Shown: positions 35,900 to 46,919 of the stretch, piece by piece | Layout of the letters: each line of letters begins with the position of its first letter | Numbering within the stretch: position 1 is the first letter of the stretch | Assembly (NCBI GenBank): GCA_007570785.1 | Contig: ML660772.1 | Span: forward strand, 34,385,034 to 34,449,033 | DNA length: 64,000 bases | Direction: 5' to 3' | DNA from: Antilocapra americana | Taxonomy: Eukaryota > Chordata > Mammalia > Artiodactyla > Antilocapridae | Program-made: the position numbers and the translations under genes | Notes under the pieces: model-generated | What the model was told of the DNA's origin: nothing | Databases searched by the model: none | What the model saw: the letters and a program-made list of their open reading frames with translations, nothing else

Positions 35900-36804
35900 C
35901 TACTCTCATTCTCTGTGGTGCAACCAGAAGAACTAAATAAGATGGGAGGAATTACTGTCCTTGTATTTTCCAAGTTTTTGAGGGAAACATTAATATCTCT
36001 GATTTGTCCAAGAATGGTATAGTTTTGGCTTACTATTTTAGCACCACAGATCAGCTTCTACTTCCTACAATGATGGTTCTGACTCCATGGGTCAAAGAGT
36101 CAGAGTAGAGCTTCTGCTAACTTCTTATTGTACACTCTATCAATTTTACATTTAGAGCTGCAATAGTCTACAGAATGTGACATGTCCACTGAGACAACTG
36201 CAAGATAAACATAGTGCAAAATTCCATTTTTCCTTTGACCCCTTAAACTCTCATTCTGAATAGTGATGTTTTCTGTCTTCAAGCACTAGTGTTGGAGAAG
36301 AGTCAATGTCCCAGAATCCTAAAAGGTCTGGGCATTGTCCTATATAGCCAGTGCTCAGTCACTTGCTGCTGAAGGAAAATGATACAAAATAACACTCTTC
36401 CCCTAACAATAACCACTTTCCCAGTGGTTCAGTTCTGAGAACTGCATGAGGAATATAACTCTTTGATGAAACTTAGATCAAGGTTTTTTTACATCAACCT
36501 AAAGCTATATTCACAGAAGAGACCAAGGAGTGCCTTAGTGTTATTTTCATCTATTTCATCTTAGAGGCCCCATGATCCATTAGCCCATAGCAAATACCCT
36601 CATGGATGAAACAATTCTCTCTCTTGCTCCCATATTATGACCATCATAGTAACTCTGCCTTCATTGTCTTGGACAGTAAAACACCAGGATTTCATAACTC
36701 TCACTGAAATGAAGGAATTAAGAACCATTAAAGGATGGGTGAATGGACTGTACAATATACACTCCTACCCACCGTTGCATTTGGCTCCCTTCTTGAATAT
36801 CACA
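35900..36804. other. Unique sequence
   Basis: No recognised element. Confidence 0.4.
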
Positions 36805-37417
36805 TCAGTTCACTTCTGTTCAGTCGCTCAGTCACGTCCGACTCTTTGCAACCCCATGGACGGCAGCATGCCAGGCCTCCCCGTCCATCACCAACTCCCA
36901 GAGTTTACTCAAACTCATGTCCATCGAGTCGGTGATGCCATCCAACCATCTCATCCTCTGTCACCCCCTTCTCCTCCTGCCCCAAATCCTTCCCAGCATC
37001 AGGGTCTTTTCCAATGAGTCAACTCTTTGCATCAGGTGGCCAAAGTATTGGAATTTCAGCTTCAACATCAGTCCTTCCAATAAATATTCAGGACTGATTT
37101 CCTTTAGAATGGACTGGTTGGATCTCCTTGAAGTCCAAGGGACTCTCAAGAGTCTTCTCCAACATCACAGTTCAAAAATATCAATTCTTCAGCACTCAGC
37201 TTTCTTGATAGGCCAACTCTCACATCCATACTTGACTACTGGAAAAATCATAGCTTTAACTAGAGGGACCTTTGTTGGCAAAGTAATGGCTCTGCTTTTT
37301 AATATAGTGTCTAGGTTGATCATAACTTTTCTTCTAAGTAGCAAGCATCTTTTATTTTCATGGCTGCAGTCATCATCTGCAGTGATTTTGGAGCCCCCAA
37401 AAATAAAGTCTATCACA
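36805..37417 (-). mobile_element. BovB 3' fragment
   Basis: Antisense BovB 3' end, 'tcagtcgctcagtcacgtcc' at the 3' terminus, extending to 'ggagcccccaaaaataaagt'. It covers roughly the last 600 bp of BovB. Minus-strand frames 36961-37149 and 37189-37428 are ORF remnants. Confidence 0.94.
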
Positions 37418-38087
37418 TTAAGGAGCATTCATTTCATTCAGTACAGACCACAGCTGAATTCTGCTATTAGTTAACCAGCTAAGAAAATGCTAATTGCTTA
37501 AGCTAGAATATTGAATGCAGCATACTGGATAAATGCTTCCATGTTAATATATTTTGCCCTATCTAAAAATCTGTTGTGCTCTGCATGGTCCATCTATCAC
37601 TGGAGAATCCACCTATATATTCTCCAGGTTTTTAATTCTTTTGAATCTCAGATTTGAAATCTTTTGACATATAAGTTTTCCATTCTTGGCTTTATTGGTG
37701 GTTGTCTTCCTTGGGCATGTGGATATTTAACTCTGGCTGGAAGATTGGAAGTTGTGAGGCATGGGCATGGTAGAGCCTAAGGAGAGCTAGCAACAATCTT
37801 TACTAAACTTAGTCTAAGCTTTTCAAACAAGGTAAAACAGTCCCTCTTTAGACTGGAAAAGGGAGCTACTTTTGCTCAATGCAGTTTGGAGCTGGGGTAC
37901 TCAGGGTCATCTAAATCCTTCCATATGTTGCTATTTTAATTCTCAGAGCCTCACTTTTCAAATTGAAACACTTAACCTCACATAAAAATGTAGCTATAAT
38001 TCACTCTATATTGTAAATTCTCCAACTTGTAGAATCAGATTCTGTATGTAAATTTGAGATATAAGAGATGAAACGTTCTTTCCCTCT
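37418..38087. other. Unique sequence
   Basis: No recognised element. Confidence 0.4.
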
Positions 38088-38093
38088 GACACT

Positions 38094-38617
38094 TGTGGGG
38101 CCTCTCTATTTTCCTTTTCTCTCCGACTCCCTAACCAGCCCTGTAGCGCTCCAGGGTGGGAATCAGAAAGCTGGGCGAGCCCTCGGTCTCGGACAGAAGG
38201 ACCCTCCGAAGTTATCTTCCGAGGATGGGAGCCTCTGGAAGATCAGCCCTGAGGAAGGGATGAGCGGACCGCCCACCCCACAACCTCCTTCGTCTGGAGA
38301 GAGACACTCAAATGCAGCGAGGGTTTCTGTCAAAGCAGTTCCATTTTATTGAGCTGAAGGGCGAGCTTATATAGGCAAACAGTGCGGGAAGGCAAACAGG
38401 GAGGGGATTTCTAACAGGGCTTTCCGGCAGCTTGGCCAATCACTATAAGGGTCACATATCCAGGTGGCAGCGCACCAATGTATGCTGGTCATGTCCCGGC
38501 ATTGCTAAGAGGAAGTTAGCCATGGCCAATCGCATTTTCTTTGTAAACAGCCTCAGTCACGCCCTCTAATTTCCGCCAAGCACCATCTTTTCACAAGCAC
38601 GTATAAGGTGCCCTACA
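38094..38617 (-). repeat. Provirus 3' LTR
   Basis: 524 bp with TG...CA ends, downstream LTR in element sense. The AATAAA complement is at 38345-38350 and the TATA-type box complement at 38367-38373, 16 nt apart. Two inverted CCAAT-type sites (plus-strand 'ggccaatc') lie upstream of the TATA box in LTR sense. Confidence 0.95.
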
Positions 38618-38640
38618 TATCCCCCTTTTTTGTTTTATTT
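38618..38640 (-). promoter_or_regulatory. Polypurine tract of the provirus
   Basis: In element sense, an A-rich run ending in 'aaaaaaggggg' sits 3 nt before the 5' end of the 3' LTR, the expected place for the plus-strand primer of reverse transcription. Confidence 0.8.
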
Positions 38641-39476
38641 TAGGGGAGCCATCAGGGGGCCGCCCGCATGGACTCGTTGGGACCTGGTGGTTGTGCCTGT
38701 CTTAGGTTGTCTCCCTCTGGAGATCTTACCCATCATCGGCTATCCAACCAAGCATGGTCAACAACGGTTATTATGTATTAGCACTTGGGGGATTAGGGCC
38801 TGGGAGGTCTGTATGATTTAGGATTGGCCAGCTTGATTCTTGTTGGATTAGGTGTGCCGTGTCTATAGATTTGAGCCAGGAGAACGTTTTTGACTTGATC
38901 TCTGGTAAAAGTCCTGATCTGATCTTGGAGGAACCTCTTTACTATGAGGAGGTTTTTGGTTTCTCTCCCCAGGGAAAGATTACAGGGTTTTGGGGAGGTA
39001 CTGTAACACGAAGAGTGGAGAAAGGTGTATATACGGTTGCATGAGCTGGGGCAACGGGTGGCAGAGCAGATGGCTAAGTGCTTGACCCGTGCCCACGAAA
39101 GGGGATTGGCCTTTCTCTCGGCAGCGTGAAAGATAAAGAAAGAGTTCACCCAGCTGGGCTCCCGCTACTAGACCATCAATCTGGGGGGCCTTCAGTTATC
39201 CCCCAGGGAGTGCTCTGGGCAGGAAATATCAATTGCCCCACCGAATGATAGTTGTTCACTGAACTCTTTAGAAAAAGAAGAATGGGGGAAGGTTAGTAGG
39301 AAACGAAACGCAAAGGAAGGAAGTTACCGCATGTACTCACCCCCGGGGATTCGTCTCTCAAATGCTTAGCTTGGGGTTGTGATCCTCGGCGGGATCGCAG
39401 CACTGAAGCCAGGAAGCTGTCTCGTCGTCTCTCTTTCAAGACCGCGAGCGCAGTGGGGAGGTCTTCCTCTGAGAGA

Positions 39477-39494
39477 ATCCGAGTCACGGCACCA
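39477..39494 (-). promoter_or_regulatory. Primer-binding site, tRNA-His
   Basis: The plus strand reads 'atccgagtcacggcacca', which is the 3' end of tRNA-His including CCA. The minus (element) strand is therefore a perfect 18-nt complement to that tRNA. It lies 2 nt from the LTR edge, the standard position. This is a primer site and not a tRNA gene. Confidence 0.93.
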
Positions 39495-39496
39495 GA

Positions 39497-40020
39497 TGTG
39501 GGGCCTCTCTATTTTCCTTTTCTCTCCAACTCTCTAACCAGCCCTGTAGCGCTCCAGGGTGGGAATCAGAAAGCTGGGCGAGCCCTCGGTCTCGGACAGA
39601 AGGACCCTCCGAAGTTATCTTCCGAGGATGGGAGCCTCTGGAAGATCAGCCCTGAGGAAGGGATGAGCGGACCGCCCACCCCACAACCTCCTTCGTCTGG
39701 AGAGAGACACTCAAATGCAGCGAGGGTTTCTGTCAAAGCAGTTCCATTTTATTGAGCCGAAGGGCGAGCTTATATAGGCAAACAGTGCGGGAAGGCAAAC
39801 AGGGCGGGGATTTCTAACAGGGCTTTCCGGCAGCTTGGCCAATCACTATAAGGGTCACATATCCAGGTGGCAGCGCACCAATGTATGCTGGTCATGTCCC
39901 GGCATTGCTAAGAGGAAGTTAGCCATGGCCAATCGCATTTTCTTTGTAAACAGCCTCAGTCACGCCCTCTAATTTCCGCCAAGCGCCATCTTTTCAGGAA
40001 TACATGTAAGGTGCCCTACA
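39497..40020 (-). repeat. Provirus 5' LTR
   Basis: 524 bp with TG...CA ends, upstream LTR in element sense. The AATAAA complement is at 39748-39753 and the TATA-type box complement at 39770-39776. It differs from the 3' LTR at 11 sites, six of them packed into 39996-40005. Confidence 0.95.
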
Positions 40021-40026
40021 GACACT

Positions 40027-40289
40027 GCCTTGAGCTGAGACCATAGCGCCCTGACTGAGCCTGTCATGTTCTTCCTTTAACTCCCAAGTACAGCTAAACA
40101 CAGTAAGGCCAGCCAAAATTTTTGTATTCTTCATGCTTATCATTCTATGATATGACAGTTACCATGTGATCTGTCAAAGGTATACCTTTAACAGACACTT
40201 TATTCTACCCAGACATTTCTTCTTAAGGAACTGGTTTTTCGCTTGGTTGAAAAAGACTACTAGTGCTCAGTGTTCTACTTGTAACCAGA
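40027..40289. other. Unique sequence
   Basis: No recognised element. Confidence 0.4.
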
Positions 40290-40440
40290 CCTTTGTGCCT
40301 TCAAATCCAGTCAGGTCAGATGAACTATTCTTCAGTAAATATTTGTTGAGGATCTATTATGTTTCAGACATATAACTATTAAGAAAAGGAATACAACCCC
40401 CAGCTCCACAGAACTTATATTCTTTTCTTAGAATATAGAT
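40290..40440 (-). mobile_element. L2 LINE 3' end
   Basis: The plus strand 'cagtaaatatttgttgagga', 'ctattatgtttcagacat', 'ggaatacaacccccagctcc' and 'cagaacttatattctttt' is the complement of the L2 3' terminus. Ancient and diverged. Confidence 0.7.
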
Positions 40441-41357
40441 AAAAAATAATTATAATACAATATGGTATGATGGAGACATGGCACGATGTGATACAATGTA
40501 CCATAACAATTATCAGATAGTACGATAATTAAAAATGCCTTTGGATCCATTTTGCACCTAAGAATGTCAGGGAGACTATTTTTTAAATAGAAAAGATTCT
40601 ATTCAAGGCAAAAAAAAAATTCTTGTCATTGCTGACTCTGTTTTACTTCCATTTAAAAAAACTGACATTTATAAACCTTATATTGAATTCCTTAAACTAT
40701 TTCACAGTAAACTTAAAGCACATTAGAGTGCTATAAAATAAAATGACTAAGCAGAAAATGTGTCAGAATTATAAAACAAATTAATAATTGACCTGCATTG
40801 CCTGTGAACTTAAATAGTTAATAATGCCCAGACTCTATGCCTCATATCAGAAAGTGCATCCCCTTTTGAGAGGCTGGGATGTTCATACCACCCACACACT
40901 TTTGATCATTACCTAGATTTGCAGTGGTCATGTCAGTAGCTAATTGCGCACGTTACCTTCTTCATTTTTCTTGTTAAAGAGAGATGTTTAAAATGAGCTC
41001 AATATATCAGCTTTTTAGCAGAATTATTAATAATACGTAACCCTCATTTATTATTTGGTCTTTTTTTTTTTCCTGAGCTCTTCCTTCTCTGATAAATCTG
41101 TAAAGCTTCTGAAAGACTGTTAGAAGCCATTTTGTTCTCACCTTAACTTACTCACCCTTTTACCTAAAACGAGAACAAATTCATGCCTTAAAATTTGTTC
41201 TTTTTTAGTTATTCTGGTTTGATGTTGGCCTAATTTTCCAAATTTATTCACTGAATTTTAAACCTTAAAATAAAGCACATTTTGATTGTAAGCAGAAGAG
41301 ATAAAACTTTTTAAATGAGTGAAGTTTAAAACTATGAAATAAAATAAAGGATTAGGA
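40441..41357. other. Unique AT-rich sequence
   Basis: No recognised element. Confidence 0.4.
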
Positions 41358-42079
41358 TCAGTTGGTCGGTTCAGTCACTCAGTCGTGTCTGACTCTTCGT
41401 GACCCCATGAGTCACAGCACTCCAGGCCTCCCTGTCCATCACCAACTCCCGGAGTCTACCCAAACCCACATCCATTGAGTCAGTGATGCCATCCAGCCAT
41501 CTCATCTCCTGTTGTCCCCTTCTCCTCCTGCCCCCAATCCTTCCCAGCATCAGGGTCTTTTACAATGAGTCAACTCTTCACATGAGGTGGCCAAAGGATT
41601 GGAGTTTCAGCTCCAACATCAGTCCTTCCAATGAACACCCAGGACTGATTTCCTTTAGGATGGACTGGTTGGATCTCCTTGCAGTCCAAGGGACTCTCAA
41701 GAGTCTTCTCCAACACCACAGTTCAAAAGCATCAATTCTTTGGTGATCAGCTTTCTTCACCATCCAACTCTCACATCCATACACGACTACTGGTAAAACC
41801 ATAGCCTTGACTAGGCAGACCTTTGTTGGCAAAGTAATGTCTCTGCTTTTCAATATGCTCTCTAGGTTGGTCATTATTTTCCTTCCAAGGAGAAAGCGTC
41901 TTTTAATTTCATGGCTGCAGTTACCATCTGCAGTGATTTTGGAGCCCCCAAAAATAAAGTCTGACACTGTTTCCACTGTTTCCCCATCTATTTCCCATGA
42001 AGTGATGGGAACAGATGCCATGATCTTAGTTTTCTGAATGTTGAGCTTTAAGCCAACTTTTTCACTCTCCACTTTCACA
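41358..42079 (-). mobile_element. BovB 3' fragment
   Basis: Antisense BovB of about 720 bp, from 'tcggttcagtcactcagtcg' to 'ttttcactctccactttcac'. The minus-strand frame 41578-42087 stays open for 169 codons over the C-terminal part, with 'KVGLKLNIQKTKIMASVPI' and 'FIFGGSKITADGNCSHEIKR' visible. The open frame suggests less decay than the other copies, but the RT catalytic region is absent. Confidence 0.95.
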
Positions 42080-42379
42080 ACAACCAAAAACTGCAGTGAT
42101 TAAGCGGGAATGTGGCTATAAATTTCTAAAGCAAAGTTCAAGAAGGAAACAAAAAACTTAAAAACAAAAATCATTTTCATTAAATTTCCCAAACAGACAT
42201 TTTTCTCCTCGTTCTAAAATTTAAAATAACTTTTCTATTTAAGCCATTATATACAAACATTGAATAAGTATGTGATTTTTATCAAGTGATTTAATCTTCC
42301 TACTTCATGTTCCTCATCTGCAAAATGGCTTAAATATTGTATATCTTGTATGTCTGCAAATGTTGGTGAGGCAATGAAA
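42080..42379. other. Unique AT-rich sequence
   Basis: No recognised element. Confidence 0.4.
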
Positions 42380-42674
42380 CACAAAGTTAATTTTTAATTC
42401 AACAAATGTTCACTATGCTGCTTAGTATTTCAGGTACAGCTCTAGGTAGGAATATAAGCAGTGAACCAAACAATCAATGTCTTCCTTCATGAGTTTATGT
42501 TCTATAGGAAAAGGGAGAAAATAAACAATTGACTAGATTATAGCATGTTAGATAATGGTAAGTGCTTTGAAGAAAAACAGAGTAAAAGGGAAGATAGTTG
42601 GCATTTTGAATATGAAACGCAAGTAAAAACTCATCAAGAAGGTTGCATTTGACCAGAGACTTGAATCAAATGAG

Positions 42675-42882
42675 GGAGTGCTTAGTGGCTCAGTCATTCC
42701 CAACTCTTTGCAACGCCATGGACTGTAGCCCTCTGTCTGTATGATTTTCCATGCAAGAATACTACAGTGGATTGCTATTTCATCCTCCAAGGGACCTTCC
42801 CAACCCAAGGATTGAACCTGAGTCTTCTGTGTCTCCTGCATTGGCAGGTGGATTCTTTACCACTGCACACCTGGGAAGCCCC
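42675..42882 (-). mobile_element. Bov-tA SINE inside L2
   Basis: Antisense. 'agtgcttagtggctcagtca' is the 3' end, 'gcaagaatactacagtggat' the body and 'cactgcacacctgggaagcc' the head complement. L2 sequence resumes on both sides. Confidence 0.92.
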
Positions 42883-43414
42883 CAAATAGTGGAGAGAACC
42901 ACATAAAGACCTGAGGAAGAAGAATTTCTGCAAGAGGGAATGGAATGAATCAAGAAGAGAGGACTGGACTAAGAAAAGGAGTCAGAGATATAGGCAGGAA
43001 TTAAATCAGGTAGACCTTGTTTGTCTATGGCAAGGAGTTTGGATTTTATTTAGAATAGAATGGAAGTCACTGGTGGGTTTTGAGCTGTGACATGACTTCA
43101 TTTCCCTTTTTAAAAAAGGTCATTGGGATGACTCAGTTATCTGTTGATAACTGACTATAGCAGAGCAAGAAGTGAACTGTGGGTATCAGTATATTAGCTT
43201 TCAGGGGAGTTTAATAGGCTTAGCCTGGGAAAGTTGACAAAGATTGTGGGAAGGGGCTGAGCTTATGCTGTATCTTGAGTGTAAATGTGAGATTTGATGT
43301 TGATGGGACACATGTGATATATGATGGAGAAGATTCATTGAAGACACCATGGAGGAGCAGTTTCCAAAGGGAAATCCACAGTTCCTGTTTAGACATTTTA
43401 ATTTAGGCATACCC

Positions 43415-43840
43415 ATTATTCATTCATGGAGAAGAAAATGGCAACCTACTCCAGTATTCTTGTTTAGAGAATCCCAGGTGTGGAGGAACCTGGTGGGCTG
43501 CCGTCTATGGGGTCGCACAGAGTCGGACATGTCTGAAGCAGCTTAGCAGCAGCAATTGAAAGCCCTGGTATTGAAGCTGAAGCTCCAGTAGTTTGGCCAC
43601 CTGATGCAAAGAACCAACTCAATGGAAAAGACCCTGATGCTGGAAAGATTGAGGGCAAGATGGGAAGAGGGCAACAGAGAATGAGATGGTTGGATGGCAT
43701 CACTGACTCAACGGACATGAGTTTGAGCAAAATCAGGGAGACAGTGAAGGACAGGGAAACCTTGTGTGTTGCAGTTCTTGGGGTTGCAAAGAGTTGGACA
43801 AGACTTAGTGACTGAACAACAACAACAAATTATTCATTCA
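43415..43840 (+). mobile_element. Chimeric Bov-A/BovB insertion, single 12-bp TSD
   Basis: A perfect TSD 'attattcattca' at 43415-43426 and 43829-43840 encloses two joined parts. The first (43427 to about 43554) is a Bov-A monomer: 'aatggcaacctactccagta', 'gtctatggggtcgcacagag', 'cttagcagcagc'. The second (about 43555-43828) is the BovB 3' end: 'ttgaagctgaagctccagta', 'gatggttggatggcatcact', tail 'acaacaacaac'. No TSD lies between the parts, so the whole appears to have inserted as one cDNA. Confidence 0.9.
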
Positions 43841-44290
43841 AGTGCAGATAGCATGCAGGCAGTTGAATATTCTGATCTGGAGCTCAGGGAGGACTGAGAG
43901 CTGTAAATGACATCTCAAGCTGTAGAATTATATAATATCAACTAATGAATAAACAAACATAGATAAGAGAAGAAGGCAAAGGTTTCAAAATTAGACAACG
44001 TTTAAGGGACAGAAGGAAAATGAGAAGCCTGAAAAAAAAAAACTGAAAACTAATATTCATTATAATAAAAGAGTTAACTCCCTTGGAGTTAGATAGCCTA
44101 GAAAACATGTGAAAAAACGTAATTCAAGAACAAAGGAGGTGACCATTAATATCAAATGCTGTTGAGATCAAGTAAATAAAAGTGAAGAACAGACCACGGA
44201 TTTGGCAAGACAGAGACCATTAGTGACCTCAATAGTAAAGCGATGAGGTTGAAAGACTGAGTAAAGAACATGGGAAATGAAGAAATCGAG

Positions 44291-44696
44291 ACACAAGGTA
44301 TACATAACTCTTATGAGCTTTACTGGAAAGATCTTCATATCTCACAGGCTTATCTATATGCCTTTCCCCCAGATTCTCTTGTTTCTAATCTTTTAATCCA
44401 TCTCCTCTGGATCTCTGAACAACCAGCCAAGACAGTCACTGCAGCCTGTGAGTCTATATATACATTCTCATTTATATCATATCATTTCCCAGACAAAGTA
44501 GATAACCAGCTACATCATCCCCAAAGTCACCTGAAGCCACATGGACCACTTCTGTCTTACAGTAAATTGCTGGGCCCACTGTACCTTATGTTTTGAAAAG
44601 TATAACAGAGCCCAACTCATGATAGTCAGCTCTGGCCATGTGGTTAGCTCATGTTCCATGATCAGATGCTCATTTCCTGTTAGAGCTCAAGAGCAT
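44291..44696. other. Unique sequence
   Basis: No recognised element; a 108-codon frame at 44270-44596 (+) has no known signature. Confidence 0.4.
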
Positions 44697-44837
44697 CCAG
44701 CTCCTTTTTTTTTTTTTTTTTTTTTTGACTGTGCCACATAGCTTGTGAACTCTCAGTTCCCTGACCAGGGATTGAACCCAGACCCTGGCAATGAAAGCCC
44801 AAATCCTAACCACTAGGCCACCAGTGAACTCCCAGCT
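44697..44837 (-). mobile_element. CHR-2-like tRNA-derived SINE
   Basis: Antisense, body 44703-44831. The tail is a T run of about 23 nt (44705-44727), then 'gactgtgccacatagcttgt', the B-box complement 'agggattgaacccag' and 'cctaaccactaggccaccag'. A short possible TSD 'ccagct' flanks it. Confidence 0.85.
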
Positions 44838-46919
44838 GCTATTTTTTCAGTGGAATAAAATTTTCTGCTGAAGATTTTACTCGAGAAGTCAAGGGGCCTA
44901 AATTATGATTATTCTTGGGGGGTTTGCTATAAACTCCACGTGGCTTCTTTTCAGCAACAGATACATCTAAAACCAGTCCATAATCCTCATTTCAGAGGCT
45001 GCTTCCTAAAGAGCCCAACTGTAAAAGACATCTAATGTCTTTCATCTTTTGAGGAAGTTTTAAAATAACAGTTATGCTACCACAAAACGATTATTTTCTT
45101 TACTTAAAAACTAGACAAGAAGTTGAAAGAACTTGCTAAATCAAATATAAACTGAATATAATGCCGCCTAACCATGATAGTGTTAACTTGCTATTCTTTA
45201 TCAGAAATATTACATCACTGAGACTTCATTAATATGTAGTATTTTAGGGGTACGAACAGATGGCTTATTCTGATGAATGATAATGGTGAACAGTAATAAA
45301 TAGCTTGGGTGTACTCAGTTTAGTGCTATAAGAGTCAGATATCTTATTGCATTGATTATTGAGAAATAAATATGCCAGCATGCTGATTTGGGATTATATC
45401 AACCTTTCCATTTTTAAATCAAATAACCTCAAATCTAGAGTCTGTCTATTTGTGAATTGAAAAAAGAGAGTTCTAGAAGCTGAACCCACAACTTGACATT
45501 TTAATATCTCTTTTGGATGGAAAACTATAATCTGTAATTGTGTCTTAAGTCAATTTATTTAACACAATATTATTTTGCTGTAAAATTCATGTGACACAAA
45601 AGAGAAAGTTTAATTATAATATCTCTAGAAAATATAACTGCAAGACACAATTTAAAATCAAAAGTTTCTGAAAGAAAGAATTTTGAATTATCTGTAGAGC
45701 TGGCCCTGTGAATCTTTAAGTTCAGGATAAAAGAAAAATATTTCACTTCAGTTAATCAGTAGATTATCAGGAGTAAAATTGCTAAGGATACCTTGAGCCC
45801 TAACACTGAATTTCTGTTAGACCAACCAATGGTTTCCAAAATATGCCATAAAGAGAAGGCGAAAGTACATTGTTTAGAGCCAAATTTGACCACAGCTCTA
45901 TCTTAGTCTTTATTAACAAAACAACTCTGTTTTTGCCTACTTCACATCGTAGACTCCTGAAAAAGAGTACATTTGGAAGATAATCTCAGGGAGCAAAGGA
46001 GTAGCCTGTGTACCATTGTCATAAGTCTGCTGTAATATACATATAGCTCAGTCAATTTGTGCTGATATTGTAAATTTCTACAAACCCATTCTCCAAGGTC
46101 AAAAACCTATATTAAAGATTTGAGATTTATAATTAATGTCTCTATGCTAGCTGACCCTCTTGATTATATCAACGAGAATTTTTAGTAAAGGAAAAGAAGG
46201 GCATTCAGAGGTGGGCTTTGTATGTACCAAAGACTATTTAGAATTTCATTTTGGGAACTAAGGGCTGTTATTCAACTTAATAAAGTTGCACATTCAAAAC
46301 TCCTGCTTTCTCCTGATAATTAAGTTCAAGTTGCAAATCTTAATAAACTTTTTGAAGATGATTTTGAAAAATGTTTGGTCTTATTAATATATATATTTGT
46401 GTAACACATACGTTTTGATGTATTTCAAATATATACATTATTTTAAATTTTTACATTTTAACCCAATTGATAAATCAGATCTTGCTAAATACTAAATATG
46501 ATTTTACTAATTTAAAAATTAAACATAAAAATGTTGTATGCTTTACATTTCTTTAAAGTTCTTCCTCTGTAAAGAAACACAGTGTGATTTCAACTTAAAA
46601 TCATTTCTAAATAAATTGCTCAATTATACACTTTAGAGTTATAAGGCTTTACTTTAAATGCCAAGATTCTCTAAAATATCAGAGCAAATAAAATGTCAAT
46701 TATGCACACATTTTTTTTCTAACAAAACATTTATACAATGTTTTTCATTTCCTTTTATAGTAGCTTTTATGTGCTACTGCGGCAGATTATATTTTCCAAA
46801 AATGGTCACAGAAAAATTTCTGGTTATACCTCACTCCCCATCAAGAAGCAGAGTATATTTCTCTATCTCCTAAACCTGGGCAAGGTTTTTTCTACTGTGA
46901 AAAACAGAATGCAGGAAAA
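44838..46919. other. Unique AT-rich sequence, about 2 kb
   Basis: No repeat or gene recognised. Confidence 0.4.

Larger units (their letters stand above)
38618..39496 (-). pseudogene. Provirus internal region, unrecognised
   Basis: 879 bp between the LTRs. Minus-strand frames 39293-39487 (64 codons, starting next to the primer-binding site) and 38793-39149 (118 codons) exist but show no motif of capsid, protease, RT, integrase or envelope that I can identify. A normal provirus internal region is about 6-8 kb, so most or all coding capacity is absent. It probably moved with proteins supplied in trans, or was deleted after insertion. Confidence 0.75.
38088..40026 (-). mobile_element. Short endogenous provirus with two LTRs, 6-bp TSD
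   Basis: LTR, internal region and LTR at 38094-40020 in minus orientation, flanked by the perfect 6-bp TSD 'gacact' at 38088-38093 and 40021-40026. Each LTR is 524 bp and the internal part is only 879 bp. A perfect tRNA-His primer-binding site lies next to the upstream LTR and a polypurine tract next to the downstream LTR. No gag, pol or env domain is recognisable, so the element is internally deleted or belongs to a non-autonomous family. The LTRs differ at 11 positions, so the insertion is fairly young. The 6-bp TSD fits class II; tRNA-His priming is better known from class I. Class left open. Confidence 0.95.
42380..44290 (-). mobile_element. Ancient L2 LINE hosting two later insertions
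   Basis: The plus strand begins with the complement of the L2 3' end ('aattcaacaaatgttcacta', 'gtgaaccaaacaatcaatgt', 'gagtttatgttctatagg') and continues through 'gatagttggcattttgaata', 'gtctatggcaaggagtttgg', 'gagctgtgacatgactt', 'gttgaatattctgatctgga', 'atgctgttgagatcaagtaa' and 'tttggcaagacagagaccat'. These follow the reverse complement of the L2 3' UTR and ORF2 C-terminal region in the right order. A Bov-tA (42675-42882) and a Bov-A/BovB chimera (43427-43828) interrupt it. Coding capacity is lost. Confidence 0.78.

Noticed and set aside
38068..38352. Pair of near-identical frames (also 39453-39755), which looked like a duplicated gene
   Set aside because: Both lie in the two LTR copies, antisense to the element. 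The identity is LTR duplication.
39476..39494. tRNA-His-like 3' end on the plus strand
   Set aside because: Only the last 18-19 nt are present, directly beside an LTR. It is a retroviral primer-binding site, not a tRNA gene.
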